Part shown: piece after piece, positions 26,993-38,570 of the stretch
Layout of the letters: each line of letters begins with the position of its first letter
Numbering within the stretch: the first letter of the stretch is position 1
Assembly: GCA_048498995.1 (NCBI GenBank)
Contig: JBEHWX010000003.1
Location: 1 to 64,000, forward strand
Direction of reading: 5' to 3'
Source of the DNA: JBEHWX01 sp048498995
Lineage (GTDB): Bacteria; Bacteroidota; Ignavibacteria; OLB7
Length of the DNA: 64,000 bases
Notes under the pieces: generated by a model
Told to the model about the DNA's origin: nothing
What the model saw: the letters and a program-made list of their open reading frames with translations, nothing else
Database searches by the model: none
Position numbers and translations under genes: made by a program

Positions 26993-28309
26993 TCATCGCG
27001 TCAGGTAGAGCGGCTGGCTCAGGCAGCGGCCGCCGGCGGCGAGCGAGATCCAGTAGGCTCCGGAGGGCCAGGCGCTCACGTCGACCATCGCCGCGTGCGC
27101 TCCGGCGGCCCGGCGTCCCTCGTCGATGGTGGCCATCACGTTGCCGAGCAGATCGGTCGCGACGAGCCGGGCATCGCCGGAGGCGGCCAGCCGGAACGCG
27201 ATGCGCGCGTGGCCTCCCTCCAGAATCGGGCGCTTCAGCTCCACGCGCGGGAACTCGTCCCCGACGGTCACCACGCTCCCCTGGCTCAGGTCGTACCGGT
27301 AGATGCCGGTCATCGAATCGATGGAGCAGCTGTTCGCGGTAAAGAGGTGGGTGCCGGTGACCGCGTAGGCATTCGAGCAGCGGATGAACGCGTCGTGGTC
27401 GGTGATCGCGCTCACGCCGCCGTCAGTGGAGATGTAGAGCTGGCTCCCCACGTACATCGCCCAGAGGCGACCGTCGGGGCTGGTCTCCACGTGCATGAAA
27501 TCTCTCCCCGCCCCGATCGGAATCGGGATGGTTCCCCAGGTGGCGCCGCCGTCGTACGAGGCGCGGATCACCATGGGAGGGCCGTCGGCGATGTAGATCG
27601 CGGAGCCGTCGGTCCAGATATCCTGCGGATAGAACTGTTCCATGTTCTCGACCACCCGCACCTCCTCCCATGACTTCCCCTTGTCGGTGCTCCGGAAGAT
27701 GCCGCCGCCGGCCAGCGCGTGGACCAGCAGCGTGTTCCCCACGCGGAGGAACCGGAGCGCGTTGCCGGCACCGCCATCGGCGGCGGCCGACGTGGTACTC
27801 CAGTGCGCGCCGCCATCCTCGGTCCTGAGCATCCGCCACATGGTGCTCGCCACGTAGGTCTCCCCCTCGATCCACTCGATGCCGAGCACCGGATAGGAGT
27901 CGGTGTCGGCCACCACCTGCCTGTAGCGCCAGTGCTCGCCGCGATCGTCGGAGAGAAGGATGCCGCCACCGAGGGCCGATGGCCCGACTCCGGTGATCGC
28001 CAACTCGCCGTTGGCCAGCACGCGCATGCTGCTCACGTCGAGCAGCGTGTCGGGGAACGATGCCATCCGCGCCCAGCTCTCCCCCTCGTCGGTGGAGCGG
28101 ACCAGGTTCAGATGATACTGAAACTCCGATTCGATCGATGCGAGCGCGTAGAGGGTGCCGGCATCGGCGGTCATGCCGATGAAGCGGGAGAGCTTTCCGG
28201 TATCGAGCACCAGGCGCAGATCGCGGTCGGAGTGGTGCCACTGCGCGCTGGCGACCGAGGCGGTCAGCAGGAAAAGAAGAAGAACGAGACGAGCGTGTCT
28301 GTCGATCAT
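26993..28309 (-). CDS. Short exported BNR/Ycf48-like propeller
   Basis: 438 residues from the ATG at 28309; the signal peptide MIDRHARLVLLLFLLTASVA then SAQ. BNR-like blades: LVRSTDEGESWARM, LLSDDRGEHWRYRQ, MLRTEDGGAHWSTT, IFRSTDKGKSWEEV, RASYDGGATWGTI. The C-terminal beta-sandwich (ARIAFRLAASGDARLVATDL then GNVMATIDEG) matches the secretion-type tails. About 60% of the length of the seven propellers at 38-59 kb, and a lone relative 10 kb away from them. In the wild such repeats are shared by Ycf48 (photosystem II assembly), sortilin and sialidases, so the repeat does not give function. Confidence 0.85.
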   Translation of the reverse strand: MIDRHARLVLLLFLLTASVASAQWHHSDRDLRLVLDTGKLSRFIGMTADAGTLYALASIESEFQYHLNLVRSTDEGESWARMASFPDTLLDVSSMRVLANGELAITGVGPSALGGGILLSDDRGEHWRYRQVVADTDSYPVLGIEWIEGETYVASTMWRMLRTEDGGAHWSTTSAAADGGAGNALRFLRVGNTLLVHALAGGGIFRSTDKGKSWEEVRVVENMEQFYPQDIWTDGSAIYIADGPPMVIRASYDGGATWGTIPIPIGAGRDFMHVETSPDGRLWAMYVGSQLYISTDGGVSAITDHDAFIRCSNAYAVTGTHLFTANSCSIDSMTGIYRYDLSQGSVVTVGDEFPRVELKRPILEGGHARIAFRLAASGDARLVATDLLGNVMATIDEGRRAAGAHAAMVDVSAWPSGAYWISLAAGGRCLSQPLYLTR

Positions 28310-28488
28310 GTCGTGTGCGGTCGGGTTCGGGCTGAAGGGGAGCCGGCGCTGAGAGATCGCGGGGCACGAGTCCGGACCGAAGCCGGCCGCGCGGGAGCGC
28401 CGATCACCATGGGAGACAATGATCTCCCATGAATGTGACACCGAAGGCCCCGCGACACTTACACGGGATCTTCACGCCCGCAAACGAG

Positions 28489-28515
28489 GCGGGGCGGCCC
28501 GATGGACCGCCCCGC
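28489..28515 (-). terminator. Terminator of proS
   Basis: GCGGGGCGG / CCGCCCCGC stem with a 9-nt loop, 46 nt past the leftward stop at 28562, followed on the minus strand by CTCGTTTG. A near copy of this stem is at 56744-56771. Confidence 0.7.
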
Positions 28516-28561
28516 GTGATCTCGCTATCGATGGCGATGCGTCGCGCTCGACGCGTCGGGC

Positions 28562-30007
28562 TCAGTACGCCTTGGCGAAGAGGGCCACCTCGGCCGCCTC
28601 GCCGCCGGTGAAGAAGCAGGTGCCGCTTCCCCCCGGCTGCTCCATCGGGAAGCAGCGGATCGTGGCGCCGGTCTCCGCCTTGATCTCGCGCTCCTGCTCG
28701 TCGGAGCCGGCCCACCAGCCGCGCGCCCACTTGTTCTCGGCCACGGCCGCCTTCAGCTCGTCGTAGCTGGAGACGTCGACGATGTTGGCGTCGCGGAAGG
28801 CAATGGCCTTCTCGAGCAGCGAGCGCTGGATATCCTCGAGCCAGGCCACCGCGGTGGTTCCCGTCTCGGCCGTCGGGATCCCGAACTGCTTCCCTTCCTT
28901 CCCGGGACGGTCGCGGCGCGCGAAGACCACGGCATCCTTGGCCACGTCCTTCGGGCCGATCTCGATCCGGAGCGGAACGCCCTTCATCTCCCACTCGTTG
29001 AACTTCCACCCGGCGGTCTCCTGCTCGCTCAGATCGCTCTTGACGCGGACGCCGGCGGCGCGGAGAATTCCCTCCACCTCGGCGACCTTCTGGCGAACGG
29101 CCGGCTTGTCCTCATCCTTGTTCCAGATCGGGACGATGATCGCCTGGATCGGCGCCAGGCGGGGGGGAAGGATCAGCCCCTTGTCGTCGCCGTGGGTCAT
29201 GATGATGCCGCCGACCATCCGGGTGCTCATCCCCCAGGAGGTCTGCCAGACATATTCGAGCTCGCCGTTCCGGTTGAGGAACCGGGTCTCGAAGGCCTTG
29301 GCGAAGTTCTGTCCGAGGTTGTGGCTGGTGCCGGACTGGAGCGCCTTGCCATCCCCCATCATCGCCTCGATGGTATACGATCGTACCGCGCCGGCGAACT
29401 TCTCGATGTTCGACTTCCGCCCGGGGATCACCGGAATGGCCGCCTCGTTGACGGCGAAGTCGGCATAGACGTCGAGCATGCGCCGCGTCTCCTCCTCGGC
29501 CTCCTCGGCGGTGGCGTGCACGGTGTGCCCTTCCTGCCAGAGGAACTCCGAGGTACGGAGGAACGGCCGCGTGCGGAGCTCCCAGCGGACCACGTTCGCC
29601 CACTGGTTGATCAGCAGCGGCAGGTCGCGGTAGGACTTGACCCACTGCGAGTACATGTGATTGATGATCGTCTCGGAGGTCGGGCGGACCACCAGCGGCT
29701 CCTCGAGCTGCTTGCCGCCGGCGTGCGTCACCAGCGCCAGCTCCGGCGAGAAGCCCTCGACGTGCTCGGCCTCCTTCTGCAGGAACGAATGCGGGATGAA
29801 CAGCGGGAAGTACGCGTTCTCGTGCCCCGTCGCCTTGAAACGGAGGTCGAGCTGATCGCGGACGTTCTCCCAGATGGCGTACCCGTACGGTCGAATCACC
29901 ATCGTCCCCTTCACCGGGCCGTAATCGACCAGCTTGGCGCGCTGGATAACTTCGATATACCAGGCCGAATAATCCTGGCTCCGCGGGGTCACCGCTTCTT
30001 CCGACAT
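28562..30007 (-). CDS. proS: Prolyl-tRNA synthetase, archaeal/eukaryotic-type
   Basis: Class II synthetase that charges tRNA-Pro. Start ATG at 30007 (MSEEAVTPRSQDYSAWYIEV); 481 residues with no bacterial insertion editing domain, so the ProS3/archaeal-type branch seen in Bacteroidota, Thermus and Mycoplasma. Motifs: LVVRPTSETIINHMYSQW, FLRTSEFLWQEGHTVHA, GIIMTHGDDKGLILPPRLAP. The protein ends in FAKAY; a C-terminal aromatic residue reaching the active site is known for this branch. An upstream extension of the frame is not conserved. Confidence 0.97.
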   Translation of the reverse strand: MSEEAVTPRSQDYSAWYIEVIQRAKLVDYGPVKGTMVIRPYGYAIWENVRDQLDLRFKATGHENAYFPLFIPHSFLQKEAEHVEGFSPELALVTHAGGKQLEEPLVVRPTSETIINHMYSQWVKSYRDLPLLINQWANVVRWELRTRPFLRTSEFLWQEGHTVHATAEEAEEETRRMLDVYADFAVNEAAIPVIPGRKSNIEKFAGAVRSYTIEAMMGDGKALQSGTSHNLGQNFAKAFETRFLNRNGELEYVWQTSWGMSTRMVGGIIMTHGDDKGLILPPRLAPIQAIIVPIWNKDEDKPAVRQKVAEVEGILRAAGVRVKSDLSEQETAGWKFNEWEMKGVPLRIEIGPKDVAKDAVVFARRDRPGKEGKQFGIPTAETGTTAVAWLEDIQRSLLEKAIAFRDANIVDVSSYDELKAAVAENKWARGWWAGSDEQEREIKAETGATIRCFPMEQPGGSGTCFFTGGEAAEVALFAKAY

Positions 30008-30290
30008 TGCCGTCTCCTGATGATTGGGTGCACTGTTGACGCTCTTCAATCGAACCCGGAATATACGGCTCCGCCGGAGATGGCGGTCCCGGCATCCGGC
30101 GTGGGCCCGTTCATTCAGGCCACCCACCAGACCTGCTCCCGTTACATCTCTCGGGGGGCGATGTCATCCACGCGCACGGCAGATGGATGCTCCCTGAACG
30201 GATTGCCACCGGCGAATCTCGTGGGCGATCCATGTGCGCCTCCGCGGCCCCGCGACGGGACGCGATCATCCACTCGATCCATCCGATCCG

Positions 30291-31097
30291 ATGATGAGAC
30301 ATGGTCGGTTCACATTCCGCGCTGCGCTGTCGGCCGCGGCGCTGCTGAGCGCGACGCTCGGCGCCTCCGGCTGCCGGACGGCGCTGACATCGCCGGCGGC
30401 GGTGGCCCCGTTCTTCGACGGCGCCGGCGATCTTCAGGCCTCGGCCAGCACCGGCACCAACGCGATGCAGTTCTCCGCGGCCTGGTCCCCGGTCGATCAT
30501 TTCGGCGTGGTGGCCACCGGGGCGTACATCCCCCATTACAGCGAAGTCAGCTCGACCTACCACGACTTCATCACCACGATGGCCGGCTGGTATCTCGGCG
30601 GCCAGGATCTCCGACTGGAGCTTCTGGCCGGCATGGGACGCGGCCGGATCGGCGAATACTGGTCGGCCACCGGCATTACCGTGCTCTTCGGCCCTCCCGT
30701 GGCCGAAGACTCCATCGTCTCGGTGATGCGAGGCTCCTACACCCGGTACGCCGCTCAGATCGACATCGGCCAGACCCGGCGCGCCGGCACGACCGACCGG
30801 GCACCACGCCTGGACATCGGCCTCTGCCTCGGCATCTCCTGGATCGACTTCGATCGCCTCGAACGGATCGACCTGGCGACCGAGTCCCACCCGTCGGGCA
30901 ACGGGACGATGCCGCTCCCCCGCCGCGACGCGCTCTTCATCGACCCGACGCTCATTCTGCGCGGCGGCCAGTGGCCGCTCGATCTGGAGCTGCAGCTCGG
31001 CACCGCGCATACCTGGCGCGAGGTCGATTTCTCCTGGCGCGCGTTCCACATCGCGCTCGGAGCCCGCCTGCACGTTCTTCCGGGAGCACGGCAATGA
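30291..31097 (+). CDS. Lipoprotein array member 1
   Basis: 268 residues from MMRHGRF; the second ATG at 30294 is equally possible. LLSATLGASGCRTA contains a lipobox (GASGC). After it comes the family pattern shared by four consecutive genes: AVAPFFDGAGDLQASAS, then FSAAWSPVDHFGVVATGAY. Alternating hydrophobic residues in the rest suggest beta-strands (for example LDLELQLGTAHTW and IALGARLHV at the end). The Bacteroidota family with a P.F...GE..AS opening is annotated only as hypothetical lipoproteins. Probably outer-membrane-facing. It overlaps the next gene by ATGA. Confidence 0.82.
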   Translation: MMRHGRFTFRAALSAAALLSATLGASGCRTALTSPAAVAPFFDGAGDLQASASTGTNAMQFSAAWSPVDHFGVVATGAYIPHYSEVSSTYHDFITTMAGWYLGGQDLRLELLAGMGRGRIGEYWSATGITVLFGPPVAEDSIVSVMRGSYTRYAAQIDIGQTRRAGTTDRAPRLDIGLCLGISWIDFDRLERIDLATESHPSGNGTMPLPRRDALFIDPTLILRGGQWPLDLELQLGTAHTWREVDFSWRAFHIALGARLHVLPGARQ

Positions 31098-31906
31098 CGC
31101 TCACGCCATCGCGCATCCTCGCCCGCAGCATCATCACCGCGATCGTGATCCTGCTGGTCTTCGGCGCCTGCCGGAGCGGCTTCGTCCCGGACACGCCGCC
31201 GACGCCGGCGTTCTCCGGAGGGGGGCAGACGATCATAACGGGCTACACCGGCAATCACAGCTTCGCGGCGCATCTGGCCTGGTCGCCGTTCGATCACGCC
31301 GGACTGGTTCTGGCCGGCGCGTACAACAGCGAGCGGAGCGGAGGTCTGGAGGTGAGCCATCGCTACGCCGAGGCGCTTCTCGGCTACTATCCCTGGACCG
31401 GCGACGGCACGAGGCTCGATCTGCTGGCCGGCGTCGGGGTCGGCACGATGCGGGACGTGCTCCCTTCCATCCCTCCCGGAAGCCCGATCGTCGAGCTGAA
31501 CGATACGGCGCGGCCATGGCAGCAGTTCAGCGGCGATTTCCGGAAGTATATCCTCCAGGGAAACCTCGTCTTCGCCAGCACCACGGTCGACAGCGGATCG
31601 GCCTTCGACGGCATCCGGAACGAGCTCGGCGGCACGCTCCGCGTCTCGTACGTCACGTCGCGATCGCTCATGAGCGTCGACAGCATCACCCCCGCGATGC
31701 CGGACGGGCTCGGCGTCACGCGCTATCCCGATCAGGGGATGCTCTTCATCCAGCCGGGGTTCTTCGCGCGCTTCGGCACCGAGCTCATGATGCTGGAGGG
31801 GCAGGTGGGATTCACCGTCCCGATGGGGACGCCGGAATATTCCTGGGACTTTCTCCATCTTTCCTTCGGCATCCGGTTCAACTTCGCCCGGAAGGCTATC
31901 TTCTGA
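31094..31906 (+). CDS. Lipoprotein array member 2
   Basis: 270 residues. The ATG overlaps the upstream TGA by 4 nt, implying translational coupling. LLVFGACRSGF holds the lipobox Cys near residue 21. The family opening reads PTPAFSGGGQTIITGYT then HLAWSPFDHAGLVLAGAYN. The C-terminus (FGTELMMLEGQVGFTVPMG then LHLSFGIRFNF) ends in the beta-rich, aromatic pattern typical of outer-membrane beta proteins. Weakly similar overall to its neighbours, so an old duplicate. Function unknown. Confidence 0.82.
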   Translation: MTLTPSRILARSIITAIVILLVFGACRSGFVPDTPPTPAFSGGGQTIITGYTGNHSFAAHLAWSPFDHAGLVLAGAYNSERSGGLEVSHRYAEALLGYYPWTGDGTRLDLLAGVGVGTMRDVLPSIPPGSPIVELNDTARPWQQFSGDFRKYILQGNLVFASTTVDSGSAFDGIRNELGGTLRVSYVTSRSLMSVDSITPAMPDGLGVTRYPDQGMLFIQPGFFARFGTELMMLEGQVGFTVPMGTPEYSWDFLHLSFGIRFNFARKAIF

Positions 31907-32094
31907 CCCCGGCGCCACCGGTCTTGCGCGCCCTTCCCCCGCCATCGACGGCCCGGCGGCCGGCAACGCCGATCGCGGCCACGGCACATCCGAACCATTC
32001 AGGCATGAGCAACGACATCGAGCAGAGCCGTTCCGCGCGGCACGATCACCCGGGCGGCCGGACGCGGCCCATCGCCGGACGTATGGCCGAGCGC

Positions 32095-32862
32095 ATGAGA
32101 CATCACATCATCGGCGCGCTCGCGCTCGGCTGGCTTGCGGCGGCCGGCACCGGCTGCGGCAATCTCTACATCCCGCCGCCGGCCCAGATGCCGCTGTTCA
32201 GCAACGCGGGGGAGGCGCACGCATCGGTCCTCAACAGCGGCCAGGCCTTCGGCGCGCAGCTCGCCTATTCCCCCATCACGAACCTCGGCCTGATGGCCTC
32301 CGGCATGTTCACCCTCCCGGGCGAGGATACCTCCGACAACACGATCCGCTTCGGGGAGATCATGGCGATCTACTATCGCCCGCTGAAGAGGAACGTCCGC
32401 GTCGAGCTCGGGCTCGGGGCCGGAGCCGGGTCGAGCGGCTACCGGAAGGGAGGGCCGGCCGGCACCTACCACGACGGCGCCTTCACCCGCGTGGCGGCGC
32501 TGGCCGACGTCGGCTTCACCAGGGACCTCGATGCCGACAACTATGCCGATGATCCGGCCGGACACCTGCTGCTTGAGTTCGGCTTCGGGCTTCGGGTGGC
32601 CTATCTGAGCTTCAGCCGGCTGGAGGAGATCACCGTGGCCGAGCTCAGCCCCGGCGTGCTGGCCGAGACGCGCTCGCCGGTGGAGGACCGCGCCGGGCTG
32701 TTCTACGAGCCGGCGATGATGCTCCGGTTCGGACCGCAGGCGATTCAGATGGAGGTGCAGCTGTCGATGGCGCGGGGCTTCAGCGAGCCGCTGCTGGGCA
32801 CGCAGTCGCCGAGGCTGACGATCGGGCTGCGCACCGGCTTCGGAAAGACGATCCGGCTCTGA
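32095..32862 (+). CDS. Lipoprotein array member 3
   Basis: 255 residues from the ATG at 32095, chosen to put the signal directly at the start; ATG at 32083 or 32005 is possible since none has a strong ribosome site. LGWLAAAGTGCGNLYIPPPA gives the lipobox Cys. Family opening: AQMPLFSNAGEAHASVLNSG then LAYSPITNLGLMASGMF. A conserved GxGAGAGSSGY turn and a final LTIGLRTGFGKTIRL strand follow. The closest textbook likeness is Bacteroidota lipoproteins with a NVPLF.EKGE motif. Role unknown. Confidence 0.82.
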   Translation: MRHHIIGALALGWLAAAGTGCGNLYIPPPAQMPLFSNAGEAHASVLNSGQAFGAQLAYSPITNLGLMASGMFTLPGEDTSDNTIRFGEIMAIYYRPLKRNVRVELGLGAGAGSSGYRKGGPAGTYHDGAFTRVAALADVGFTRDLDADNYADDPAGHLLLEFGFGLRVAYLSFSRLEEITVAELSPGVLAETRSPVEDRAGLFYEPAMMLRFGPQAIQMEVQLSMARGFSEPLLGTQSPRLTIGLRTGFGKTIRL

Positions 32863-32951
32863 GCTCCGAGCCGGCCGCGCGGGTGATGTCACCATCCGGC
32901 CTGGACGCGTCTCTCTACCGATCCCTTTCACGTTCTCCGGAGCTACCGCGC

Positions 32952-33734
32952 ATGACCGCCAGCATAGTCCACCGCCTTCTCCTGGCGACCGTCGCGGCGC
33001 TGCCGGCGATCCAGGGATGCACCAGCTTCATCCCCTCGACCACGCTGCAGACACCGATTCTCCGAAAAGCCGGCGATATCGAGGCGAGCGCCCGCGTGGG
33101 GAACAACGGCGTGGACGCGGCGGCGGCCGCGGCGCTGAGCAAGCACCTGATGATCGGCGCGCTCCTCTCCTGGAACGACGGCAACTTCCTCTCCCAGGAC
33201 ATCACGGCCACCACGGTCGTCAACGGCAACGTCAATTCGACGCGCCTCGGCGCCGCGGCACGGCATCTCTACGGAGAGGGAATGATCGGCTACAATCTCC
33301 CCTTCGGCGGCGGCTCGGTCATCTCCCTGATCGGCGGCGCCGGCGCCGGACACAGCGCCACGGAAAGCGAGGATGGCACGCGACAGGTCGGCGACTACAC
33401 CAGGACGTTCCTGCAGGTGGTCGTCGGCTCGGCGCCCGAGGCATCGCATCGGGAGGAGGAGACGTTCATCTTCGACGGCGGGGTGGCGCTGCGTGGCTCC
33501 CGGATGGACTTCAGGGGATTCCGCGTCTCCGATGCCGACCGGAATCTCGGCGCGCGCTATTACCTGGAGCCACGGGTCTTCGCCACCGCGTGGTGGGGTG
33601 CCTTCGGCGTCGGCATGCAGGCCGGGATGACCGTTCCGCTCGACTCGACCGAGCCGAGCTTCACCCCGGGAGCGGTGGCGCTGACCGCGGCGGTCCGCTT
33701 CTCCCTGGGGGAGAGCACGCCGCTCGAGCCGTAG
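32952..33734 (+). CDS. Lipoprotein array member 4
   Basis: 260 residues from the ATG at 32952. ATVAALPAIQGCTSF holds the lipobox (AIQGC). The opening LQTPILRKAGDIEASARVGN aligns with the other three members, though the SP.DH element is weaker (LSKHLMIGALLSWN). GGGSVISLIGGAGAGHS corresponds to the glycine-rich turn of member 3. Ends in VALTAAVRFSLGES, a beta-strand closing motif. The 90-nt gap from member 3 suggests one operon for all four. Confidence 0.8.
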   Translation: MTASIVHRLLLATVAALPAIQGCTSFIPSTTLQTPILRKAGDIEASARVGNNGVDAAAAAALSKHLMIGALLSWNDGNFLSQDITATTVVNGNVNSTRLGAAARHLYGEGMIGYNLPFGGGSVISLIGGAGAGHSATESEDGTRQVGDYTRTFLQVVVGSAPEASHREEETFIFDGGVALRGSRMDFRGFRVSDADRNLGARYYLEPRVFATAWWGAFGVGMQAGMTVPLDSTEPSFTPGAVALTAAVRFSLGESTPLEP

Positions 33735-34076
33735 GATCGGACGGCCACGCGCGGTGCCGCGGCGGCCCGGAGGTCCGGAATCGCGCCCCCAGGATGGCTC
33801 CTTCGACGTCGCGAGCCGTGTATTCGTCGACCCGGCGCGGAACCGGCGCAAATCCGCGTATTCTCTACGTTTCGTCACCAACTCCCGTTTGCAGCGCTCT
33901 CCCTTATTCCCGAAGTTGTAACGCCATGTGATTCCGCTCGTTTTGTGGCGTCGGGAGCCGCTTCGGACGCAACCCCGGCGGTCCGGAGGGCGTACCGAAC
34001 ATGGTTTCAACGCCTCTGAACGTGACGTCGCGAACAACGTAATCGACGAGTTCCATTATAGATGAAGGTTACCGCA
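33735..34076. other. 342-nt gap upstream of aconitase
   Basis: No open frame of interest. It should hold the aconitase promoter; local AT-rich spots (GCGTATTCTCTACGTTTCG near 33860, TCCATTATAGATG near 34050) are candidates but no convincing -35/-10 pair was read. Confidence 0.4.
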
Positions 34077-36947
<2,871 letters not shown>

Positions 36948-36997
36948 TCGTCATCGGATGATATCATGGGACGACATCGTCGTCCCGAACGAAACAG

Positions 36998-37042
36998 CGA
37001 CGGCGCCCGCGGAGATTCTCCGACGGGCGCCGTCGCCGTTTT
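36998..37042 (+). terminator. Terminator of acnA
   Basis: CGACGGCGCCCG / CGGGCGCCGTCG perfect 12-bp stem, 14-nt loop, followed by CCGTTTTC. 50 nt past the stop. Confidence 0.85.
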
Positions 37043-37101
37043 CACCACCTCCGACACGCCGTTCCGGTATCGCTCTTCGCCGCCTTGCGCATCCGAATCA
37101 T

Positions 37102-37256
37102 GCGCACGCTGAGCGACTCGTACGGGCCCTCCGTGGCGGCCCGCCTCCGCACCACGCGCACGCTGAAGACGTGCGCCTACCACTGTATATCCGCGATGCG
37201 CCGAGCCGATGCCTGCCGGGACGCCAATGCGCGCACGCTGAAGAGGCGCGGCTACC
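37102..37256. repeat. Cluster of dispersed hairpin repeats
   Basis: A full copy at 37156-37180 is identical to 2608-2632. A variant at 37231-37256 reads GCGCACG / CTGAAGA / GGCGCGG then CTACC, with an imperfect stem. A truncated GCGCACGCTGA starts at 37102. They fill the 443-nt gap between acnA and the rhomboid gene with no open frame of note. Confidence 0.7.
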
Positions 37257-37390
37257 AACGCTGGCTATCGGGAGCGTACGGGCGCCCCCCCCGTGGCCGC
37301 TCTCCAGCGCGCATCGAGCAGCCCTCGTGGCCGCCCTCCGGCACGCGCCGAAACGGCATCTCGGGAGATGCGTTCGGCGCATCCGCACGC

Positions 37391-38089
37391 TCACCAGCCG
37401 TAGCGGTTCTCTCCGCGATGGAATCCCCGCTGAACCGGGCCGAGCCTCCGCCGGCCGCGGAGCACGAAGGCCAGCAGCACCCCGGCCACGAAGCCGCCGA
37501 CATGCGCCGCGTAGGCAACGCCGGAGCCGTCGGTCTGCTCCGTGTACCCGATCGACAGGTAGGCGTTCAGGAACTGCTCGCCGGCCCAGATCCCGATCAT
37601 CGCCCAGGCGGGGACCGTCAGCAGGAAGAAGCCGAAGAAGACCCGCACATGATTCCGACTGAACATCACGACGTAGGCGCCCAGCACGCCGGAGATGGCG
37701 CCGGAGGCACCGACGCTCGGAATCCGGGAGCCGGGATCGACCAGCACGTGCGCCGCGAACGCCGCCAGCCCCGTGGCGAAGTAGAAGAAGAGGAACATCC
37801 CATGCCCGAGACGATCCTCCACGTTGTCGCCGAAGATCTTCAGGAAGAGCATGTTGCCGATGATGTGCATGAACCCGCCATGGATGAACATCGCGGTGAT
37901 GATCGTCAGGAAGCCCCCTCCGGCCGTGATGCGGCGCGGCACCAGCCCCCATTGATTGATGAACGCCTGAAGCTGCGGATCGCTCAGCGAGAGCTCGTAG
38001 AGGAATACCGCCACGTTCAGCGCGATCAGGATATACGTTACGACCGGCCTGGTCGTGATCTCACGATTGTCGTCGCCTATCGGAAACAT
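37391..38089 (-). CDS. Rhomboid family intramembrane serine protease
   Basis: 232 residues, six or so hydrophobic helices. The catalytic Ser is in GASGAISGVLGAYVV (near residue 132) and the His in AAHVGGFVAGVLLAF (near 198), both inside membrane segments. The loop-1 element FIHGGFMHIIGNMLFLKIFG is the family HxxxHxxxN signature. Cleaves transmembrane helices at the inner membrane; its substrates here are unknown. It precedes, in the same direction, no close partner: the propeller terminator lies right of it. Confidence 0.93.
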   Translation of the reverse strand: MFPIGDDNREITTRPVVTYILIALNVAVFLYELSLSDPQLQAFINQWGLVPRRITAGGGFLTIITAMFIHGGFMHIIGNMLFLKIFGDNVEDRLGHGMFLFFYFATGLAAFAAHVLVDPGSRIPSVGASGAISGVLGAYVVMFSRNHVRVFFGFFLLTVPAWAMIGIWAGEQFLNAYLSIGYTEQTDGSGVAYAAHVGGFVAGVLLAFVLRGRRRLGPVQRGFHRGENRYGW

Positions 38090-38221
38090 GCGCGCGCCAC
38101 GATAAGATGAAGGAGCGATGCGTCGGCCCCTCCGGAATCTCTGGAGCTCGACGCCGCGTTGTCACACCACGATGACACCAAGATCACGCCGAAGAGCCGC
38201 GCGCGATGCGGCGCCGTTCCC

Positions 38222-38570
38222 TTCCCCGAAACGCCGACGGGGAGGGAACATCGCTGTCCCTCCCCGTCGTCAATGGAAACGTCGATTTCCGCCGGATGAT
38301 CACCGGGCTCCGCCGGCCACGACGATCGACCTGGTCGCGCTTCCCCCGTCGGTCTCCAGGCGCACCAGGTACACGCCGTCGGCAATCCCGCTCAGGTCGA
38401 GCTCCAGGCGATGATGCCCGGACTCCAGATAGCCGTCGAAGAGCGGGCGCAGCCGGCGTCCCTCGAGGTCGAACAGCGCGGCGCGCGCCGACGTGGCGCG
38501 ATCGATCGCCAGCTCCAGCGTCGCGCGGGAACCGGCCGGGTTCGGGCCGACCTCGAGCATCCGGAGCGAG
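38222..38570 (-). repeat. 3'-end duplication, copy 1 of 2
   Basis: Nearly identical to 40623-40971 (offset 2401; about eight differences counted by eye over ~349 nt). It covers the last ~90 codons of each propeller gene, the stop codon and the terminator. Confidence 0.9.
38236..38268 (-). terminator. Terminator of propeller 1
   Basis: GACGGGGAGGGA / TCCCTCCCCGTC perfect 12-bp stem, ~9-nt loop, 32 nt past the stop. Confidence 0.75.
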
